Translations under genes and position numbers: made by a program | Shown here: one piece after another, positions 24,777-33,703 of the stretch | How positions within the stretch are numbered: position 1 is the stretch's first letter | How the letters are laid out: each line of letters starts with the position of its first letter | Source: Rhodobiaceae bacterium | Lineage (GTDB): Bacteria; Pseudomonadota; Alphaproteobacteria; Parvibaculales; Parvibaculaceae | Reading direction: 5' to 3' | DNA length: 64,000 bases | NCBI GenBank assembly: GCA_003330885.1 | Contig: CP030277.1 | Span: 248,001 to 312,000 of the forward strand | The notes under the pieces: generated by a model | Told to the model about the DNA's origin: nothing | The model's database searches: none | What the model saw: only the letters and a program-made list of their open reading frames with translations

Positions 24777-27467
24777 TTACTGGGCTTCTTCAGGCGCAGA
24801 TGAACTTTTTGGCGGAAAAACAAACCGCTGATAGAGCAATCCGATGCCGATCAGGGCACCACCAAATCCGATAAAGGAAATCGCCCGAAGGAAACCGGTA
24901 AGGGCCGCCATGTCGAAGAGGAAGCCTTTGGTCGTGGCCAGCGTAATCACCACCATGCCCGCGAGCCGGAGGTCCCTGCCGCCGCGATAGAAACTGAGTG
25001 CGAAGACACCAAGTCCGATCAAGAGCCAGACGATCGAATAGACGTACCACTCCATGTCGCTCGTGGTCCCACCGGGTAGCATACCGCCCTGAAAGACCTG
25101 GCGGATCTGCAGCGTCGCAAAGGTCAACAGCAGGCCGAGGGTCGCGCCGCCGAACCACAAGCTTGTTTGGCGATCACCGCGCTCTTTGGCGGTGATGCTG
25201 TAGAGGCCGGTGAAAAGAGCGGGTGCGAGGTAGGCAAGCGTCAGCAGATTAAAGAAGAACAGGTCGCCAACAAAGGTTGGGACGAACAGCGGATTTCCGA
25301 AAAGGAGTTGCGCAAGCAAAAGATGCGCAAGGCCCAACCATCGCAATATCTCTCCGGCGTACGTAAGAACACTGCGCCCATGCCGCTGACCCAAACGATA
25401 GTAGAAGAAGGAGAGCGCGAGCCAGGTCAGTGTCTGAATGGCACGTTCGCCAAATTCATACTTCTCAGAGAACAGGTCACCACCGCTGATCCAGTGATGG
25501 ATTTCCAATGAAACAAAAAGCGTAAAGAGAAGCGCGGCACCCGCTTCCAGACATTGCACCACCAGATCATCTTTATGTCGGCGCATCCACGTCGCCGTCA
25601 CCGCCATGGCGGCGGCAGGCAGCGCATAAGCGTAAATCAGGAAGTTGAAGATCGGCGTGGTTGAGATGTCGTAGGACATGAGAGCCGGATTGAAGGTAAG
25701 TCGAAGGGTCACGATTCCAGCAATCAGCAATGCCACCCAACGCAAAAGAGGCAGCGCCAGTGAGGCGTTGATCCAGGCAATGCCCACAAGCAAGAGCGAA
25801 AGCGAGGCAGTGAGCCAGGCATCGCGGAGCACCATGGCAAGGCCCAAAGAGAGAGCAGCCAGTGCGGCGGTCGCATAGGCGCCGACTGCGCCGTCCGATC
25901 CTCGCTCGTGCGCCCGGCAGGTGCTGGCAGTATAGGCAAGCAGGCCGGCAACAAGCCCTGCAACCAGTCCCCACGCCATGCTGGTTTCCATTGCGGTCGA
26001 CCGCCAATAGACAACAGCCAAAAGAACAATGGGAACCGTCCCGGACACAGACGCCCAGAGACCCCTATTGCTGACCTTGGACAGCGCCCAATAGCCGCCG
26101 CCTGCGTAAGCGACAGCAAAGAGGGCCAGGACCCAGGTATAGAATTGAAGCTCCGAAGGTACGCCGGGAGGCGAGAGCGCTCCTCGGCTTGCAGCGTCAC
26201 TCAGCTCAAAGGGAATGGCACCGATAGGCACCCAGAGCAGGAGTGTTAGGACCACAAGGCCAACAGAAATCAGAAGCTCCCGATCAAGCAGGTGAACCCG
26301 GAACGCTGCAACGGCACCGATGGCGCCATAAGCAGCGAGAGAGAGAAGGGCAAGTGTTGCGGTCTCTTCACTATGGACAAAGAGAAGGCTCAAAACCCCG
26401 AACGTCGCAACTGCCGTACCGATTAGAACGCGTCGCCATTGCAGGTCATCTGCATTCTCAATATCGGGTGTGAGCGGCGTGAACATGAAAGCTGCTGTCA
26501 TCAAAGGCAGGTAGAGCGAGAGCATCACCAGATTGTCAGGATGTCCGACGAAGAAAATCGCGATGAGTGACCAGATCGCCGACCCGGCGACCGCCATGAG
26601 GCCAATATACCACCAGGCCCGCAGGCGTACGAGTGCCAGAACCGCGAGGGTCACGAAGGTAAGGTAAGTGAAGAGGATGATGACCGACGGTTCGTCGGAG
26701 GAAACAAGCGCTGGCGTTGCGTAGCTTCCGATCAGCCCAAGGCCACCAAGAATGGGACCATGGACCGCGGCGAGTACCACAGATCCCACTGATATGATCG
26801 CGAGCAATATGAAGACGGCTTCTGGCCCCAGCATGTCGTAGAGCGCATAGGACGCATAGGCTGTTGCAAACGCGATGATGATTCCCACGGAAGTGATGAT
26901 GGGTGGAATGGCAACGCCCGGAAGGTTGGCGATGGCCTGCAATGACGGCGCTCGGCGAAGTTTTTCTCCCAGCACCAACAGGCCTATGGAGAGAAGAGAG
27001 GCCATAAAGATGCGCGCCCCGGGACCGAAATACCCTTCATTGACTGCGTAACGCACCAGGAAAATGCCGCCCAGCGCAAACATCAGCCCGCCCAGCCAGA
27101 CAATCCACCTTGTGCCGATCTTCTGTTCTAGCGAGACAGAGGCCCCCTGATGCGCCACCTGAGCAGCAATAGCGTCCTGTGGTGCGGCGTCAGCGGGTTC
27201 TTCATCTCCCGGCTGGCCCCAGGATCGCGCGCCGGTAGGTGCCGCTACATCCTCAACAGATCCACCTTCGTTCGTTTCGGGAGTGGGTTCTTGCGGCTCG
27301 CTCTCGACAGTCGGTGTTTCCGGGGCGACATCAGCGGACTGCCGTTCCGGCACCTGATGCGATGACGTGAGGACCGCGATTTCTCTTTTGAGCGCGGTGA
27401 TGCGTCCCGCCAAAATAAGATACCCGGCGACAAAGCCAACTGTTAGCAGAAGAACCCAGAGTTCCAT
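24777..27467 (-). CDS. DUF2339 polytopic membrane protein
   Basis: Large membrane protein of 896 aa. After one N-terminal hydrophobic helix (about 3-20) and a long acidic, Pro/Glu-rich region (about 35-110), the LEQKIGTRWIVWLGGLMFAL segment starts a series of more than twenty hydrophobic helices to the C-terminus. LGGIFLVRYAVNEGYFGP is characteristic of DUF2339. Function is unknown in the literature I recall. It sits between nadA and nadQ on the same strand, though no operator of the nad type is visible before it. Confidence 0.85.
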   Translation of the reverse strand: MELWVLLLTVGFVAGYLILAGRITALKREIAVLTSSHQVPERQSADVAPETPTVESEPQEPTPETNEGGSVEDVAAPTGARSWGQPGDEEPADAAPQDAIAAQVAHQGASVSLEQKIGTRWIVWLGGLMFALGGIFLVRYAVNEGYFGPGARIFMASLLSIGLLVLGEKLRRAPSLQAIANLPGVAIPPIITSVGIIIAFATAYASYALYDMLGPEAVFILLAIISVGSVVLAAVHGPILGGLGLIGSYATPALVSSDEPSVIILFTYLTFVTLAVLALVRLRAWWYIGLMAVAGSAIWSLIAIFFVGHPDNLVMLSLYLPLMTAAFMFTPLTPDIENADDLQWRRVLIGTAVATFGVLSLLFVHSEETATLALLSLAAYGAIGAVAAFRVHLLDRELLISVGLVVLTLLLWVPIGAIPFELSDAASRGALSPPGVPSELQFYTWVLALFAVAYAGGGYWALSKVSNRGLWASVSGTVPIVLLAVVYWRSTAMETSMAWGLVAGLVAGLLAYTASTCRAHERGSDGAVGAYATAALAALSLGLAMVLRDAWLTASLSLLLVGIAWINASLALPLLRWVALLIAGIVTLRLTFNPALMSYDISTTPIFNFLIYAYALPAAAMAVTATWMRRHKDDLVVQCLEAGAALLFTLFVSLEIHHWISGGDLFSEKYEFGERAIQTLTWLALSFFYYRLGQRHGRSVLTYAGEILRWLGLAHLLLAQLLFGNPLFVPTFVGDLFFFNLLTLAYLAPALFTGLYSITAKERGDRQTSLWFGGATLGLLLTFATLQIRQVFQGGMLPGGTTSDMEWYVYSIVWLLIGLGVFALSFYRGGRDLRLAGMVVITLATTKGFLFDMAALTGFLRAISFIGFGGALIGIGLLYQRFVFPPKSSSAPEEAQ

Positions 27468-27524
27468 GAGCCATGCTCCAACTCAGCTGAGAGTGGGCGT
27501 CACCCCAGAATAAGATACGCCATC

Positions 27525-28568
27525 TTACGTATTTGCCCGCGTCCGGGAAGGGGCGAGGCGAAGGCCAGGTGCCGGGCGTTCATTGAAGACCTCACGACGG
27601 AACCGGAAAAGCTCCGCAGGGCGTCCTCCGGTATGGGTGCTCATGCGCCCGGTGCGTTCCACAAGTCCCGCTTTTTCCACCAGCCGACGGAAGTTCTGCT
27701 TATGCACATGAAGGCCCAGCAGTGCCTCACTTGTGCGCTGCAATTCGTAAAGCGTGAATGTGTCAGGCATAAGCTCAAATACCACCGGACGATATTTCAG
27801 TTTTGCACGCAGGCGGCTGATGGCCGTCGCAAGGATCCGTCGATGGTCGAACTGCATCGGGACGCCGAGTTGTGGCGTGTTGGCTTCTTCTAGACCTGCT
27901 GCATTGGGGCGTCCGTCTCGCAGGGCTTCGCGCACCAGTCCCGCTTCGTAAAGAAGCTCGTAGCGTTCCAGCACGTTTTCTTCATCCCAAGTTTTTTCAT
28001 CACAAGCGCCGCCGTCAAGGCCGAAGGTGAGCCGTGCCCGGTCCCGGCGCCTGCCGCGCGCCAGCTCATCGCTTTCAGAGCCTTGGGCTTCAGACGCCCA
28101 ATCCTGCAAAAGAGGCAGGATGATTTTGTCCAGGATAGCTGGGCGTCCGTCGCGCCAGTCTTCCCACGGGAAATATTGGTACCAGCTGCGCCAGCTCACA
28201 CCTTCGCGTTCTTCGCCACCGCGGGTAAGGGCGAGGTAGCCGACAGATACAATGTGATCTGTGCCTTCTTCCACTTCGAGTGCATGACGGCCACGGTCTC
28301 CAAACGTGTAGAGCTGCTCCACATAGCCCAGGCCAATCTGCGTCTGTTCCTGCACCCAGGCCCGCAGTCCAATGTCCATGGTCCGATGCGTGAAGGGATC
28401 AAATGGGCCAAAGGGCAGCGCGTCCCAAACATCCTGATCGTTTTTTTCGCCCTTTTCCTGGGGGCGCACCACAACAATCTGAGGGAGGGAGTCAGCAACC
28501 TGAACGATCGCCGCGTTGAGATCGATTACAACGGGATTGGACGGGTTTTTTGGTGGCGCTGGCGCCAT
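27525..28568 (-). CDS. nadQ: NAD biosynthesis regulator, COG4111 (NadQ/NrtR-like)
   Basis: Predicted transcriptional regulator of 347 aa. The N-terminal two thirds (about 13-230) is Nudix-like (IVVVRPQ, LPFGPFDPFTHRTMDIGLRA, YVEQLYTFGDRGR) and the C-terminal part is a winged helix (FELMPDTFTLYELQRTSEAL, NFRRLVEKAGLVERTG, GGRPAELFRFRR), the same architecture as NrtR regulators that sense NAD breakdown products. In alphaproteobacteria COG4111 proteins are proposed regulators of nadABC. The nadA promoter 4 kb away holds two palindromic sites that fit. A TAAGAT/ATCTTA hairpin overlaps the stop codon. Effector and sites are inferred. Confidence 0.85.
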   Translation of the reverse strand: MAPAPPKNPSNPVVIDLNAAIVQVADSLPQIVVVRPQEKGEKNDQDVWDALPFGPFDPFTHRTMDIGLRAWVQEQTQIGLGYVEQLYTFGDRGRHALEVEEGTDHIVSVGYLALTRGGEEREGVSWRSWYQYFPWEDWRDGRPAILDKIILPLLQDWASEAQGSESDELARGRRRDRARLTFGLDGGACDEKTWDEENVLERYELLYEAGLVREALRDGRPNAAGLEEANTPQLGVPMQFDHRRILATAISRLRAKLKYRPVVFELMPDTFTLYELQRTSEALLGLHVHKQNFRRLVEKAGLVERTGRMSTHTGGRPAELFRFRREVFNERPAPGLRLAPSRTRANT

Positions 28569-28619
28569 CGTCAGATGTCTCCGGGAGTTGAGTTATGCGG
28601 CCAGTCTACTTGATTCTAG

Positions 28620-28676
28620 AGCGGGACCAGGAAAAGTGTTCACGGTTTTCCGCCAAAGCTTATGGGCGGGCCCGCT
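28620..28676. repeat. Interspersed palindrome, family 1, single copy
   Basis: Nested inverted repeat: outer AGCGGG (28620-28625) and CCCGCT (28671-28676), inner GGAAAA (28630-28635) and TTTTCC (28646-28651). The core AGGAAAAGTGTT...CGGTTTTCCG is shared with the two tandem units at 34070-34200. Located upstream of nadQ. Similar GGAAAAGTG...GGTTTTCCG elements are common in Rhizobiales genomes, from memory. Confidence 0.72.
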
Positions 28677-28678
28677 CC

Positions 28679-29329
28679 TCATCTAGTGGGTTTGGACGAT
28701 GCGCTGTCCTGTTCGGTGGATTTCAAAAGAGACTTGAAACGCTTGAGAAAAAGAGCCTGTGCCGCCGTCGGATTTAGCGGCTTCAGCTTGATCGGCGCGA
28801 GGCCGCGAGGTCGTCCGAAGATGGCTGCTGCTTCTTCGTCAGAGAAACCGGCTAACTGAGTGGCCTCTAGAAAGGCAGAAACCCGGTCGGCGCGTTTGAT
28901 GAGAGATTCAACCGTCTTGGGCAAATCGGCCGGCAATCCAAAGCGCAGGTGGATGGCGCTCTCCAGCCGGTGCTCAAAGCTCTTATAGTCATAGCCGAGC
29001 GCCGCCTTGAACGGGCTGATCATGTCACCGATGACATATTCCGGCGCGTCATGAAGCAGAGCGGCTAGCCGCCATTTGGCGGGCCATCCAGGACGCAGGC
29101 GATGGCAGAGCTCCTCCACAAGGACACTATGTTCAGCGACAGAAAAGGGCTCATCGCCGATCGTTTGACCGTTCCAGCGCGCCACTCTGGCAAGGCCGTG
29201 GGCAATATCTTCGATCTCAACATCGAAAGGCGAGGGGTCCAGTAGATCAAGCCGCCGCCCGCTCAGCATGCGTTGCCAGGCGCGGGGAGTTTTTGTTTGC
29301 TTGTGGGAAGATTTCTTTGGCGGGGCCAT
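28679..29329 (-). CDS. HD family hydrolase (YfbR-like nucleotidase)
   Basis: Metal-dependent phosphohydrolase of 216 aa. The HD motif is complete: His67 in SVAEHSVLV, His93-Asp94 in ALLHDAPEYVIGD, and a later Asp in IKRADRVSAF. It resembles YfbR/COG1896 enzymes that remove phosphate from deoxynucleotides. It is encoded just upstream of nadQ on the same strand (110-bp gap), a neighbourhood I recall as recurrent in alphaproteobacteria, which hints at a nucleotide or NAD-breakdown substrate, but this is inference. Confidence 0.85.
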   Translation of the reverse strand: MAPPKKSSHKQTKTPRAWQRMLSGRRLDLLDPSPFDVEIEDIAHGLARVARWNGQTIGDEPFSVAEHSVLVEELCHRLRPGWPAKWRLAALLHDAPEYVIGDMISPFKAALGYDYKSFEHRLESAIHLRFGLPADLPKTVESLIKRADRVSAFLEATQLAGFSDEEAAAIFGRPRGLAPIKLKPLNPTAAQALFLKRFKSLLKSTEQDSASSKPTR

Positions 29330-29470
29330 GGGGCGTCCAGGAGTTTGTGGGCGCCAGACCCTAATCTTTCCGACCTATTTTGTCGATGCACCTGAGCATT
29401 GTTGTTGTCACCAGGAGCGCCTAGAGTCTCTCGATAGAACGTCCTGAATAACAAAAACAAAGCTGCAGCC

Positions 29471-31924
29471 GTGCCCTTAGAACCCTTGAGTGCTGATCTT
29501 CTCTATCGTGACTGCGATGTGTCGCAGTTTGAGTTTTCGACGACAGCTGAATTGTCCGATGCCATGGGGCTGGTTGGCCAGGACCGTGCCTTGGAAGCGA
29601 TCCGCTTTGGCACCCGCATGGACAAGAGCGGCTACAATATTTTCGCGCTGGGGCCGCACGGAGCCGGAATGCGGGACGGCGTGATCCGCCACTTGCAATC
29701 CATCGTGGGCAAAAGACCCGTGCCAGGCGATTGGGTCTATGTGAATAATTTTACCGACCCCAACAAACCTGTAGCCCTTCGCACAACGGCTGGTCGGGCG
29801 GAAGCGTTGAGATCAGGTGTTGCAGACCTGATCCAGGACTTGCGGGGATCCATTCCGGCGATCCTTGAAAGCGAAGAATATAAAAAGCGTCTTGCGGCCA
29901 TTGATGCCAATTATACCCAGCATCAAGGTCAGGCGTTTGAAGCTCTTCGCATCAAAGCTGAAGCCAAGAATGTTACCCTCCTATCAACACCTTCCGGTTT
30001 TGCCTTTGCGCCTCAGCGCGAAGGAGAGGTGATGAAGCCCGAGACCTTCAACGAATTGCCGGAGGAGGAGCGGGAGAAAATAAAGGACACAATAGGAGAG
30101 CTCGAGCAGGAGCTGGCCTCAATCTTCCAACATGTACCCGGCTGGGAGAAAGAACGCCGCGCTCAAGTGCATGAGTTGAACCGAGAGGTCGCGACAAATG
30201 CGGTGGGGCGCTCTATTCACGACCTGACCTCCATGTTTGAGGGCAATGAAAAGGTCGCGGCCTGGCTTCGGGAACTCGAAGCTGACCTTGTCGAAAATAT
30301 CGGCCTCTTCACCGCAGAGGAGCGCGAACAACTCGCAGCACCCATGGGCCCCATAGGAGGGGATGTTTTTCGGCGCTACACGGTCAATGTCATCGTCAAT
30401 AATGGGCCGGATGCCGCGCCAGAGCCCACGGCGGGAAACAGCAATGGGGGCTTCATAGGTGGCGGTGCACCTATCATTACAGAGGAGCATCCTGCATTTG
30501 CTAACCTGATCGGCAGGGTCGAGCACATGTCCAATATGGGCGCGTTGGTGACAGACTTCAGTCTCATCAAGGCGGGCTCCCTCCACCGCGCTAATGGTGG
30601 GTACCTGCTTATCGATGCCCTACGCCTTTTGCGAGAGCCGTTGGCGTGGGACGGATTGAAACGGGCGCTCAGAACCCAGCGCATCGTGCTGGAGGCACCG
30701 GGAGACTATTTGAGCCTCGTGAGCACTGTGGCTCTGGAACCGGACCCGATACCGCTAGAGACAAAGGTCATCCTGTTCGGAGATCGGCTGCTCTACTACA
30801 TGCTGGCGGAGAACGACCCAGAATTCCGCGATCTGTTCAAAGTCTCCGCTGATTTTGATGACCAGATCGACAGGGATGGGGACACAGATCTGCTTTATGC
30901 CGAGATGATTGCCACGCTCTGTCGTGAAAACGATCTGTTGCCGCTGACGGCCGCTGCAGTGGGGCGTGTCATTGAAGAAAGCTCTCGTTTTGCAGAAGAC
31001 GCGGAGAAACTCTCACTTGAAGTGGGCAGTATCACCGACCTGATGCAGGAAGCAGATCTTTATGCGCGGGACGATGCGGCAGACGCAATCGACGTTCTCC
31101 ATGTCCAGCAGGCGATAGATGAGCGGGTCCATCGGGCAGACCGGCTGCGGGAGCGCAGCCTCGAAGCGATAACCCGTGATGTGGTGATGATTGACACGGA
31201 AGGGTTTGTCGCCGGCCAGGTCAATGGACTGTCGGTATTAAGCCTGGGCCAGGCAAGCTTTGGCCGCCCGACACGCATCACCGCACGCGCCCGCATGGGG
31301 AAGGGCAACGTGGTCGACATTGAGCGGGAGGTTGATCTGGGGGGCGCGCTTCACTCTAAAGGCGTGCTCATCCTGACGGGCTTTCTGAGCGCACACTTCG
31401 CCATCAACATTCCTCTGTCGCTCACCGCCACGCTAGTGTTTGAGCAGAGTTATGGCGGGGTGGACGGAGATAGTGCATCGGTCGCTGAGCTTGTGGCGCT
31501 GCTTTCTTCGCTGGCGGAGGTTCCGGTTAATCAGGGTCTCGCTGTGACCGGGTCGCTCAATCAGTTGGGGCAAATCCAACCAATAGGCGGTGTGAATGAG
31601 AAGATCGAAGGTTTTTTTGACATTTGCATGCGTCGAGGACTGACGGGGGATCAGGGTGTGATCATTCCTGCCGCCAATGTGAAACATCTCATGTTGCGCC
31701 GTGATGTGGTTGATGCTGTGGAGCGTGGCATGTTCTCCGTCTTTGCAGCTGAAACAATTGAAGATGCTGTGACCATCATGACCGGCGCTCATGCCGGGCA
31801 GCGTGATGAGAATGATGATTTTCCACCCGGCAGTTTGTTTGAGCGGGTTGATCAGAGATTGCTGGAATTTGCTGAAGCACAGGTCGCTTTTGGAAAGGAC
31901 GATAGCGGGGTGACTGCATCATGA
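29471..31924 (+). CDS. Lon-related ATP-dependent protease (LonH/YcbZ-like)
   Basis: Protein of 817 aa with an N-terminal AAA-like part and a C-terminal Lon protease domain. The protease dyad is Ser668 (GGVDGDSAS) and Lys711 (GGVNEKIEGFFD). The P-loop region reads GPHGAGMRDG (61-70) where the Walker A Lys is replaced by Met, so classic ATP binding is doubtful; degenerate P-loops are known in this subgroup. The start is a GTG at 29471. The stop overlaps the first universal stress gene (ATGA), making a stress-type operon with the next three genes. Confidence 0.9.
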   Translation: MPLEPLSADLLYRDCDVSQFEFSTTAELSDAMGLVGQDRALEAIRFGTRMDKSGYNIFALGPHGAGMRDGVIRHLQSIVGKRPVPGDWVYVNNFTDPNKPVALRTTAGRAEALRSGVADLIQDLRGSIPAILESEEYKKRLAAIDANYTQHQGQAFEALRIKAEAKNVTLLSTPSGFAFAPQREGEVMKPETFNELPEEEREKIKDTIGELEQELASIFQHVPGWEKERRAQVHELNREVATNAVGRSIHDLTSMFEGNEKVAAWLRELEADLVENIGLFTAEEREQLAAPMGPIGGDVFRRYTVNVIVNNGPDAAPEPTAGNSNGGFIGGGAPIITEEHPAFANLIGRVEHMSNMGALVTDFSLIKAGSLHRANGGYLLIDALRLLREPLAWDGLKRALRTQRIVLEAPGDYLSLVSTVALEPDPIPLETKVILFGDRLLYYMLAENDPEFRDLFKVSADFDDQIDRDGDTDLLYAEMIATLCRENDLLPLTAAAVGRVIEESSRFAEDAEKLSLEVGSITDLMQEADLYARDDAADAIDVLHVQQAIDERVHRADRLRERSLEAITRDVVMIDTEGFVAGQVNGLSVLSLGQASFGRPTRITARARMGKGNVVDIEREVDLGGALHSKGVLILTGFLSAHFAINIPLSLTATLVFEQSYGGVDGDSASVAELVALLSSLAEVPVNQGLAVTGSLNQLGQIQPIGGVNEKIEGFFDICMRRGLTGDQGVIIPAANVKHLMLRRDVVDAVERGMFSVFAAETIEDAVTIMTGAHAGQRDENDDFPPGSLFERVDQRLLEFAEAQVAFGKDDSGVTAS

Positions 31925-32721
31925 ATACAAAGCCCGAAAAAGACACCGAAGCTGACGGCCACAAGATCCTGATTGAAATCGACTCAGGCGTCCCGCAAGC
32001 CGAAGCCATCTCCTTTGCCAAACGTATGGGAGACCCGATTGGCGCCAAGCTGGTGGGGTGTTTTGTGGAAAATCAGGCGCTGATGGATTTAGCCGAACTG
32101 CCTTTCGCCTCAGAGGTTTCGTTCAGCGGCATTGTAAAACCATTGGAGACAGAGCGCCTGGCGCGCGAATGGGATGCGCAGGCGGGTCAGGCAAAAGCCG
32201 CCTTTGCAGCTGCCGCATCGGAGATAGGCCTTGAATGGTCGTTCGACGTGAAGCGTGGCCGACCCCTTTTTGCGATGCTTGAAAGCGCAAACCAGGAAGA
32301 TGTGCTGGTGATGAATACTGGCAATCATCTGACCTCTCTCAATGACATTCGGCGCGCATTACACACAGCAACGTCTGATGTGCACGCAGACGTCTTGCTC
32401 ACCAGTGCCAGACGGGGAATGGGCGCAGGCGATGCGCCCCTCGTTGTGCTGGATGATATGACCAGCCAGGGGGAGTTTTGTGCCCACGCCGCAGAAGTGC
32501 TCGCGACGCGCGCGGGCATGGCGTGCCTCCCTGTTCGTGGTGCAGACACCAACTTGGCCGATCTTGCCGAAATAGTGCGCCAAATGGGTCCAAGCCTCGT
32601 AGTGGCGAATGCGCGTTCAAAGTTTTTTGAGAAAGACGGGGACGCTACGGCCTTTTCGATGGCGGTTGGCTGCCCTGTTTTGCTTCTTGGATCGGAGCGT
32701 GACTTGCAGAAAACCGAATAG
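31921..32721 (+). CDS. Universal stress protein family protein
   Basis: A 266-aa Usp-fold protein (HKILIEIDSGVPQAEAISFA at the N-terminus, then EDVLVMNTGNH and a second alpha/beta half ending VGCPVLLLGSERDL). The classic G-x2-G-x9-G(S/T) ATP motif is not clear, so it may be a non-ATP-binding Usp. It overlaps the Lon-like gene by 4 bp, so expression is coupled to a protease. Confidence 0.75.
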   Translation: MNTKPEKDTEADGHKILIEIDSGVPQAEAISFAKRMGDPIGAKLVGCFVENQALMDLAELPFASEVSFSGIVKPLETERLAREWDAQAGQAKAAFAAAASEIGLEWSFDVKRGRPLFAMLESANQEDVLVMNTGNHLTSLNDIRRALHTATSDVHADVLLTSARRGMGAGDAPLVVLDDMTSQGEFCAHAAEVLATRAGMACLPVRGADTNLADLAEIVRQMGPSLVVANARSKFFEKDGDATAFSMAVGCPVLLLGSERDLQKTE

Positions 32722-32790
32722 TTTGACGGTTTGATCTGGGTCATAGGGTCTTCGAGGATCTGGTATTAATGTGTGTTCATCAGATGGCAT

Positions 32791-32799
32791 AAAGGAGGT
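32791..32799 (+). promoter_or_regulatory. Near-perfect Shine-Dalgarno site for the second Usp gene
   Basis: AAAGGAGGT, 5 nt before the ATG at 32805, is fully complementary to the 16S rRNA tail. It is among the strongest sites in the window and suggests high translation. Confidence 0.7.
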
Positions 32800-32804
32800 C
32801 GGCA

Positions 32805-33665
32805 ATGCCTATTCGGAAAGTGCTCGTTCCTGTTCATGGAACCGATTCAGATAAACCAGTATTGAACGCAGCCCTGTTGGTGGCGAAAAAATTCGGGGCG
32901 CAGGCCAAGGTTCTGTTTGTACGCCCTGATCCAAGCGAGGCTCTGCCCTACTTGGGCGATGGTGTGTCAGGACAGGTGATTGAAGACCTGCTTCAGGCCG
33001 CCAAAGAAGGGTCGGACGCTGCAGTCGCGGCAGCGAAAGGCAGCATGGAGTCGGAGGCTTCCGCGGCAGGTCTCCCGGTTGTGACTGACACAGGTACTCT
33101 ACCCTCGGCACGGTTCGGAGAAGCGACGGGTCGGCGCGACCTCGTCGTTGCAGAAGAAAGCCGTCTTTCAGATCTTGTCATGTTTTCGGGCTCAGAAATC
33201 GAAGATGGTATTGCAGGCGGGGACGCCCTGGAAGGTGCTCTGATGAGCGCGGACCGTCCGGTTTTGATCGCGCCTAAGTCAGCGGCAACCTCAATCGGTG
33301 ATAACATTCTGGTTGGCTGGGACGGCAGTCTTCAGGCCTCTGCCGCAGTAACGGCAGCCGTTCCGTTTATCGAGAAAGCCAGCAAAGTTACCATTCTCTG
33401 CATTGATGAGGGCGATGATGACGGTGTGCCAAATTCGGTCTTGGAAAACTATCTCGCCCTTCACGGCGCAACGGCAAACTTCCGTTTTGTGAAAGCAGAC
33501 GGACGCGCAGTTGGCGAGATCCTTCTTGAAGAGGCCGCAAGTGCGGGTGCCGATCTGCTCGTGATGGGCGGTTATGGTCACAGCCGTCTTCGTGAGTTTC
33601 TTTTTGGCGGTGCCACGCAACATGTACGAGCTCACACCAGTGTGCCCGTATTGATGGCGCACTAG
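32805..33665 (+). CDS. Universal stress protein, two Usp domains
   Basis: A 286-aa protein with two Usp modules: the first starts RKVLVPVHGTDSDKPVLNAA, the second NILVGWDGSLQASAAVTAAV. The C-terminal module has MGGYGHSRLREFLFGGATQH, matching the G-x2-G-x9-G(S/T) nucleotide motif, so this half probably binds ATP. Domain order and size are like tandem UspE-type proteins. Located 83 bp after the first Usp gene, with a very strong ribosome site. General stress survival is the family role; the trigger is unknown. Confidence 0.92.
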   Translation: MPIRKVLVPVHGTDSDKPVLNAALLVAKKFGAQAKVLFVRPDPSEALPYLGDGVSGQVIEDLLQAAKEGSDAAVAAAKGSMESEASAAGLPVVTDTGTLPSARFGEATGRRDLVVAEESRLSDLVMFSGSEIEDGIAGGDALEGALMSADRPVLIAPKSAATSIGDNILVGWDGSLQASAAVTAAVPFIEKASKVTILCIDEGDDDGVPNSVLENYLALHGATANFRFVKADGRAVGEILLEEAASAGADLLVMGGYGHSRLREFLFGGATQHVRAHTSVPVLMAH

Positions 33666-33703
33666 ATCTTCGAGTTTTTTGTTTTGAAAGAAGGAGGGCA
33701 GGT

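Noticed and set aside
27481-27491. CTCAGCTGAG palindrome upstream of DUF2339 as a third NadQ site
   Set aside because: The spacing between the CTC and GAG arms is 4 bp and the centre differs from the two nadA sites (5 bp), and no promoter is visible there.
28586-28597. TTGAGTTAT upstream of nadQ as an autoregulatory operator
   Set aside because: Only one half-site; no second arm at the right spacing.
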